The notes under the pieces were generated by a model. The model was not told where the DNA came from, made no database searches, and saw only the letters and a list, made by a program, of their open reading frames with translations. A stretch of 64,000 nt of DNA from Asterias amurensis (Eukaryota > Echinodermata > Asteroidea > Forcipulatida > Asteriidae), in contig NC_092649.1 of the NCBI RefSeq assembly GCF_032118995.1, positions 29,650,927-29,714,926 on the forward strand, given 5' to 3'. The position numbers and the translations under genes were made by a program. How positions within the stretch are numbered: position 1 is the first letter of the stretch; every line of letters begins with the position of its first letter. Shown one piece after another: positions 57,201 through 64,000 of this stretch.

Positions 57201-60200
57201 GTAGGTTCAACATAAGCATAGAATGGTGACTGTAGGCGTAGTAATTTGTGGTAATTAGAACTATGCAACTAGGCCCCTTCTATGTTGCGTGGGTCACCCT
57301 CGATAAATATAGTTTGAAATTAATAAAGAACATGTAGAAGTAGAAAGTAAAATAAGCTGTAGCAAACTGTCTACCAACCAAAATAACCTATAGTATAAAT
57401 GCAAGAAATAGTTAATGCAATTGCATTGGCTCCCAGTTAAGTTTCGAACAGTTTACAAAATTCTTCTGTTATCTTTCAAGGCTCAAACATGTCAATCACC
57501 TGCTTATTTATCTGAACTTGTTCATCATTACTCCCCTACTCGGACTTTACGATCATCTCAACAGTCATTGCTTTCTGCTACTAGAGCTTCTTCCATTTTT
57601 TATGGCCACAGATCTTTTTCTTACGCCGCACCGTTTCTTTGGAATAGTCTTCCTGTGCATATTCGCCAAGCTAATACTTTACAATGTTTTAAGTCCTTCT
57701 TGAAAACTCATTTGTTTAAAGCTTCTTTTTTGTAATTTGCCTATTTGTATCTTGTATCTTTCTCTAATTGTTTATTTTATTGTTTCTTTAATGCGCTTAG
57801 AGGCTTTTGCATTAGGCGCTTTACAAATGTCTTATTATTATTATTATTATTATTATTAATGACTTGATGTTTCGACCTTCGCAGAGTCTTTCTCATTGAA
57901 AGAATAAAGCGATGGATTTGAATCAAACCTTTGGTCAGTGGTGACCGCTAGCGTCCCGCTCCGATCCCCAAACGTCATTCTCCTCTGCTCTAAGTACTTA
58001 GGTGAGATATCCCAGAGTTTAATGTACGGTGAATGCAATGACGCCGATACTACAAGCTGATTGGCTAATGCAAGGTGTGACACAATGGCTTGTTGACCTT
58101 CAAGGGTTTGAACCTTCTGACCTGAGGTCGTATCCCATACTGCCATGATGTCATCACGGGCCCCAGAGACCAGGTAGTGGTTGTCATGGGTGATGGCTAC
58201 ACAGTCTATGACCCCATCGTGACCTTTATTGTAAAGAATTATAGAGAACTAGTGAGCATTTCATCAACAACGAATAACAAATGGTTAAAGATACAATCAG
58301 CATGCAGTCTTTTACAAAACAAAATGTAACAACCTCTAATTGGTATCGTGCTGCCTAGTGCTAAATGTACCCCGAGAGTAGGTGCTTGATGATATAACTT
58401 TAACCCTTGTTATAAAGAGCACTGTTACAGAAGACTCTTCTCATAAAAGTACATTCTGAAGTCCGAATCCGTTTCTTTGATTTGCTGTCTTCTTGTAACA
58501 ACAGTTCTGTAATGAAGAGTTAACTTCGCTGGTCCCAGCCGGCAAACTTGTCGACTGTACATGATTAATATAATTATTTTAATGCAAGTATGATATGTCA
58601 GTGCAAAGGGGTTTTCTACATCAAACTCAGTCAGAACCATGGATTTGGGATGGGAAGGATTTTGGAGGAATTGGGAAACATGCATTTTGTTCTCTTGCAG
58701 CGCTATATCTAAACATGCTCTAAAATGCAGGGAGTTTCTTGGGGTTGCTACAAAATGTTCTTCATGCAAATTGTTAGTTTTTTTAATTATTTTTTAGGAT
58801 AAGCTACATGTATATATGCACTTGTAACACAACTCAAAATGGACAACAAAACTATTATACCAGTACATTACACAATGGGCAAGTTAAGTCACTATCTATA
58901 CTGTAATGCCTAAATATCCAAACAATAGTGTCATGGAACTTACACATATTCAAAATATGATAAAATTACCAATTCAGACTGTCACTGAGTAGACTTGGGT
59001 ACAGTTTTCACAGGAAGAGAAAATTTGCAGTGATCATGAGAAAAAAAGGTTGACAAAAGGTCCTCACACAGACCACACCAAAGACCTTTATTGTTGGTTT
59101 GCCAAGCAACATGATCTTATTTTTGTCTGTGCTTACGCCTTTGATTTGGTATTTTTTGTGAGTCAGGTGAATGTTTTCTTATTTTTTAATATGTCTGTCA
59201 TTTGAAGATCACAACACAGCCATGTGTCGCTGAGTTGCAAATTTGATTTATCAGACTTCTTGTTCTTTATATGGGGGCACCAGGGCAATTGCCTCCATGG
59301 CCCCCTGGTTGATGCCTTTCTGCCTGTGAGTGTTAAAAACCTTTAAAACGGCCCATAAGACTGCCAATGCGAGAATAATTTTGGTGGAAAATGACCTCTC
59401 CATGTTCAAATTGGGGATGAGACTCTACTGCACTGTAAGGACTATAGGCCTGGTAACTGGTAAGCATCAAAGTATTGAGCATGGAAGACTTGGGTTACAC
59501 GCAGACTACTTCTAAAATACTTGGGAAAAAACAGCAACCAGCAGTTTTTTTACCACATAAGGGCTTGTGTGTGAGCTGAAACTTTATGACGCAAAACAAG
59601 CAAAACTAACTGGCTTTTTGCATTATTTAACATTGTTTTATCATAGCTACGCAAAATAACATGCAGCATTGCAGTCAAAATAGGATCAAACTTGTTATTT
59701 TATTTTTGTTTTGTTTTGTTTTTTGTTGTTGTAATTTACACAATAATGGATCCTTTCTTTGTAATATGCGCCATGGTGAATCTGCCCCAGGCACCGTGGT
59801 GCTCTGTTTATTTCAAACTTACAACTTGATAAATGCACTTGATGCACAGTGTCAGAAGCGCATGAAGTTCTGAATTGTGTTAATGTATATTTTCAAAATA
59901 AACAACACACCATTTTGCAAGGTGCAGGTTCAACATTACTGTGAAAGGGTCCAATGTGATGCAGCGAAATTTGCCACTGAAAGCGCCCTCATGTGGTCAA
60001 AAATGCAGTCATCAAAAATACAATAGGATCATGCCTAATGAATCATGCATTCTGAAAACCTGCAAACATTACCGTGATTACAAACTATAATCCACTTCAT
60101 CTTCAGACTGAAATACAAAGCAATGTTAAGAACAAGACATCAATTAAAACTGGTTTGGAATACCAGGGAAAAAAGAAAACTGGTTTGGAATACCAGGGAA

Positions 60201-63200
60201 AAAAGTCAGAATTCTCATACACAAATAGAAAGTACTTCAAAGCAACTTTTAGATTTTGAGGCTTTATATAAAATGGTAGAGGTAAGTTTGGTTGACACTA
60301 CGCCCATGTGCTTTAAAATGTTGCACTATAACAAATGTAGTTACCACTCCCACCCCACCAAATGTTAAGTTGAAAAAGCAAATTGAATTTATGACGTCAT
60401 TCCTTTGCCTCCACAAAGTACAAAGCAATCAGCGTATAGACACGAATAACCATTCTCTTTGAAGGCAGTTTTGCCAAAAAAGAGCAGTTTAAACTCTGCC
60501 AACCATCGCAAAAGCTGAACTTGTCCAATTACATTGTCTGCTAATATGCAAGTCGGACAAACTGGGGCACTGGGTATGAAATTCTGATAATGTTTATGTT
60601 GATGACAGAAGTTTCCCACTGAAATGTCTAGAAATAATATCAAATAGTTTGAATTGTTTCAGAAATGTCAACAGACAAACATTGGAATTGTTAATTCAGG
60701 AGAAGACATTGACTTTAACTTTTTTCGTTGAATTGAAGTAGGTCAAATCTTGGGTCGCTTGTGGCCGCTATGGGGATTATTTGATACAAGTGACTTGTGT
60801 CTGCTATGGTCTGTAATAGGTTCAGTGAAATTGCAGTCCTGGAATTTTATCTTAATACGACGAGCCAATTTTCATTTTGCAAAGGACACTTCTGTCCATT
60901 GGAAAAACATTCAAGTTTATTGGGAACTTTTGTACGGGCACCAAGGCCAGAGCCCAGGGCAACATGGCTGCCATTTAATCTCAGGCATGGAGTAAGGGCT
61001 ACTAGATGGTTTAGTACACGTACCTCCAAGGGAATGAAGCAGGTTACCAGACTTGAGATCCCATACATATAGTATACTGACTGTACCAGCTACTACCAAA
61101 GTTTCATCTGGGCTAATGCATGCTGAATGTATTTCCTGCTCATTGGCTGATGTCAATACATGCAGTGTTTGAGAGGTAGACTCATCCCCAGCTGGTTGTA
61201 GTTTAGTGAGAACCTGATGAAAGAAAGAGATGATTCATTAGACCCATTGTATATGACAAAACAAGCATAAACAGCGCTGAGGTTAATGAAGTCTATTATT
61301 GGTCGAGAGTTGGCAAAATGCATGTCTGTTTCCATGACCTCAACAATACAAGCCAATGACACACAGCCCATAATGTACTGGGCGCTGACGACCCACTCCC
61401 AGTTCACTTAAAGGGGGACTGTCCACATACATCTTCCCTTGAGGCCTACAGGTTTTTCTTCACTTACCACTTTCCCATCCACTGAAGTAGAAACAATGAC
61501 TTTATCGGACGTGATGTCAACGTGGGTGATGGACCCGTTGTGGCTTGTGATGTCACAGATCATGTGATTATCCACAAGTGACCACACCTTCACTGTGTGG
61601 TCATCTGCACCACTCACAGCATACTTATCCTCCTTGCTTATGCATATACATGAGATGTATGCCGTGTGACCTTGAAATGTGTGTACCTTGTTACCAGTGA
61701 TGATACTGTAGACCTGAACAATACATAAATGATAAAACAAGTTAGGCTTTACCCTGTGATGTGTGATAAGCACTGTATACTCCTGTGCTTTCGTAGCCTT
61801 GCTGAGAAATATATTCGCATGCATTCTACTGGGATTTGAACCCACCAGCCTCGCCATTCTGAACATTTATCTGAATTACTAGACCATTGAGCTTGACCTA
61901 TGATTGTCACAGGGGAGCAATGCCAGACTTGTATGCTTTGATTTTGAACGGGCAAGGGCACCAAGGTATTTTCTTTTGGGTAAAGGGCACCCTGTGATGA
62001 ATTTGTAAATATCTACTGGAGCATTACCAGGGCACCAATGCAATGACCAGGGGGCATGAAGCCAATCACTTTTGTATCAGACCTGTAATGAAACTCAGTG
62101 ACTTCTACTCCATGGAAGGGAAGCCAAGACTTTGGGCCCTTGTCACAAGATACTCACCCTTAACTCATTCTGCGCAGCGGATACAATCCTCATTGAGTCT
62201 TGAGTAACAGCCACATTGGCATAGCGCTCATACCCACAATGATTCTCATCAATAAGGAGTACTGAGTCACCACTTGAGATGCTCCATACTTGGAGGTAGT
62301 TCTGATCAGAACCGGCAACCACCCATTGATTATCGGCTGAGATAGCCACACAAGACATTGCTCCTCCTAGGAGTAAAGTGAGACGTTTGAACATCGGTAA
62401 AAGCATTAATAAGATGTTTTCTTATAGAGCGCATTTCAGTTCTGGGAGAACTCTCATTGCACTTAACAAACAATACATGATAACAAAATACAAGGGTAAT
62501 CTACAAACTAACTTAACAGTGTCTGCTTTGGATGCATTGTGTATGATTTTCCAAACATTTTGAGATACCATCTTTTCTTTCTGTACACTTTCTGTGTACA
62601 AAAGTAAAGGAATATTATCTTTTCCTCTTTTTTTTCTTGCCTGGTTTTCTCTTTTCCTCTTCTTTCATGGATAGTTACTCACATGCCCGTGTGTTGAGCA
62701 AAGACAAATTTACTTAAGCAGGATTCGAACTAGTGACCTATGGATCAACATGGTGACTCTCTACCTACTGAGCAATGTAGCCATTCATCAAAAAAATGTT
62801 ACCTTTTTGTCCCTTTAGGACATGTATATTTTCATCATCACCCAGCTCCCATAGTCTAACAGATCCATTGGTGGACACTGATGCCAACATGGTGCATGCC
62901 TCATTCACAGCTAGCTTCAAAATGTTACCTGATCGTACAGACAAATATAAAGTACTAAATATGTGTGTCACTATTATAAGACAGAGTTCGCCCCAATATT
63001 TCTGGCATGGTTGGCTGAAGATTTTACCACATCATCTGCCTTGTAAACCCTTACAATGTGCTTTATAAATGGGTCTCAGAAATAAAAAAACTAATACTGC
63101 ATACCTGTAAGTAGGATTAATAAAGGCTTTGAGATGTATTGGGTGAGTTAAAGGGCTGCCTCAGAAACACAAATTGTTATTTTTATTATCAATGCAAAGT

Positions 63201-63934
63201 GTTTAAGATCTATCATATTTACAATAATTGGGTTCGTTTTTCAGATGGGGGGTCAAGAGAAATCCCACAATGACTTGATGACAAATTGTGGTTTAGTTAC
63301 GGAATCACATTTCTTGATTTGTGCGAGTCATAAACATAGACGTTAAACCAATGTTTGTATGAGAGAGATTCGCTATTGCCAGCTTGGTGTTTATATCCCC
63401 TTGTAAATAAGCCACCACAGAGTTTCATCAAGCTTCATAGACAGTGTATTGTCCCATAATACAATCACTCGGTGACATCAGGATTATATTTCGTGACAAT
63501 ACCAATGTGAATTCAATGGGAAACTAAGACGCTTGCCACATTAGACATAATGGTCATTTTTTTCGGCTCTGAGCGCGCACATGCTCAGTATTGTGCGCAA
63601 AGGTCTGAGCATGGCACTACTGGCGAGAACTGTAGAAAAGGACTGTCCAAAATTCTCCCAGTATCAGAAATAGTTATCGCTGTAGTCTAGAGCTGTATGG
63701 TCTTTACCCGTATGACCAATGAGGGTTGTCCTGAGTGGTCCTCCTGGCATGTAGAAACAACTCCGTGTAGGAATGAGTAAAGTGTCTCTCATTTGACTGC
63801 AGCAGGCCTCGGCTCCCTTCAGGATGTTCCCAATGCATTGTGGGTACTGAATGGCCAGGTCAGGCAGACGACCCAGGATCTCCACAGCCAGGGGCTGACT
63901 ATTATCCTTGAAGTCTAGGGTGGACTTTGCAAGT
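54248..63934 (-). CDS. NACHT and WD repeat domain protein (NWD-like), last nine exons
   Basis: C-terminal part of a probable STAND-type protein; the 5' exons lie beyond the right edge. Exons in coding order: 63934-63708, 62928-62803, 62366-62158, 61713-61468, 61213-61024, 58223-57929, 56828-56210, 55353-55285, 54538-54248. Phases agree and the sum gives about 756 residues plus the stop. The first exon has a pre-WD helical segment (VEILGRLPDLAIQYP), then PGGPLRTTLIGHTG, a junction like that of NWD1/NWD2-type proteins before the propeller. About 13 WD repeats follow, e.g. NGSVRLWEL, QNYLQVWSI, DDHTVKVWSL, ARDDIMAVWDTTSG, NKIHVWDATTG, SQDSTVVMWKIQTGK, NDRKVKLWRVDNG. This is enough for two propellers. 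The tail (TNGSSTSSDSGDRK) is Ser/Thr-rich. NACHT itself is not in view, so the family call rests on the WD architecture and junction. Confidence 0.8.
57413..57860 (+). mobile_element. 5'-truncated CR1-like LINE: end of ORF2, 3' tail and TTA repeats
   Basis: The open frame 57415-57735 reads LHWLPVKFRTVYKILLL..., then FSYAAPFLWNSLPVHIR and FKSFLKTHLF, the typical C-terminus of a CR1/L2-type reverse transcriptase ORF2. It is followed by a short 3' UTR with GCATTAGGCGCTTTACAAAT and a TTA repeat (about 57833-57858). Everything upstream of LHWLP is missing, as expected from incomplete reverse transcription. It sits in the intron between 57929 and 56828 of the WD gene, opposite to the gene. The intact frame suggests a fairly young copy. 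Confidence 0.85.
58224..61023 (-). other. Long WD-gene intron, 2.8 kb
   Basis: No gene seen. Contains TTGTTATAAAGAGCACTGTT at about 58409 (related to the element at 20180), a 29-30 bp tandem duplication (TGGTTTGGAATACCAGGGAA) at about 60150-60206, and CACCAAGGCCAGAGCCCAGG near 60939, part of the dispersed CCTTGGTGCCC repeat. Confidence 0.45.
60150..60206 (+). repeat. Tandem duplication, two copies of about 29 bp
   Basis: TGGTTTGGAATACCAGGGAA followed by AAAA occurs twice in direct succession. Copy number at such loci often varies. Confidence 0.7.
61795..61905 (-). repeat. tRNA-derived SINE-like fragment
   Basis: On the minus strand, AGCTCAATGGTCTAGTAATT (A-box region) is followed by GGTGGGTTCAAATCCCAGT (B-box region). 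Same type as the SINE at 32330-32530. Confidence 0.5.
61925..62060. repeat. Dispersed repeat recognised by GGGCACC(AA)GG
   Basis: GGCAAGGGCACCAAGGTATT, AAGGGCACCCTGTGATGAAT and CAGGGCACCAATGCAATGAC are spaced as in the inverted relative at 56915-57010 (TTGCCTTGGTGCCCTTCAAA). The family has no coding content here. Confidence 0.5.
62690..62790 (-). repeat. tRNA-derived SINE
   Basis: On the minus strand, TTGCTCAGTAGGTAGAGAGT (A-box), then CATGTTGATCCATAGG, then TCACTAGTTCGAATCCTGC (B-box). Same type as the SINE at 44925-45060. Confidence 0.55.
62929..63707 (-). other. WD-gene intron, no feature recognised
   Basis: Phase 1 intron (CATACGG|GTAAAG to CGATCAG|GTAAC). I see no gene and no clear transposon ends. 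Confidence 0.4.
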
Positions 63935-64000
63935 CTAAAATGATAAAAGAAACATTAATTATAATAGATCCTTAAAAGTCAGTCTTGTATTCAAGTTCTC

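Noticed and set aside
63664-63707. Extension of the first WD-gene exon to the downstream stop
   Set aside because: A GTAAAG donor after CATACGG gives a phase match to the next exon and rebuilds a WD repeat (LIGHTGNILKLAV). Reading on gives unrelated sequence.

Overview
The window is animal nuclear DNA: intron-rich protein genes with GT-AG splicing, long AT-rich introns, and dense short DNA transposons, tRNA-derived SINEs and one LINE tail. The protein sequences fit a deuterostome. Several dispersed repeats (TTAA-flanked MITEs with ends AGGCACTGGACAC and AGGAACACGTTGCC) are ones I associate from memory with echinoderm, especially sea star, genomes. I rate echinoderm as likely and sea star as a guess; no search was possible.

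Layout. (1) 1-4219: upstream region dominated by about 2.25 copies of a 1.55-1.57 kb tandem unit. (2) 4220-27601, plus strand: a complete RBM5/RBM10-family splicing regulator in 21 predicted exons whose reading frame closes over 1041 codons. Its introns carry nested transposons, including a Mutator-like element with about 600 bp inverted arms inside a hAT-like element (4547-6566), and a foldback element made of 42 bp tandem units inside a TTAA MITE (13291-15350). (3) 27602-30713: intergenic, with a SINE, hairpins and a MITE. (4) 30714-34187, minus strand: MRPL46, six exons. (5) 34492-46031, plus strand: CXXC1 (CFP1), 15 exons, head-to-head with MRPL46 across about 300 bp, so a bidirectional promoter is likely. 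(6) 46032-54247: CXXC1 3' UTR followed by a MITE-rich intergenic stretch. (7) 54248-63934, minus strand: the last nine exons (about 756 residues, about 13 WD repeats) of a large NACHT/WD-repeat (NWD-like) gene that continues past the right edge.

RBM5/10 controls splice-site choice, CFP1 reads unmethylated CpG and H3K4me3 for the SET1 complex, MRPL46 is a mitoribosome protein, and the NWD-like protein is a probable STAND ATPase. These are unrelated housekeeping or sensor roles and I see no operon-like logic. The unusual material is the transposon nesting and the splice-site oddities: a duplicated 3' splice site before the last RBM5 exon, tandem GTAAGT donors in CXXC1, and a 76 bp intron in RBM5 RRM1. 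I found no wholly new multi-gene system.
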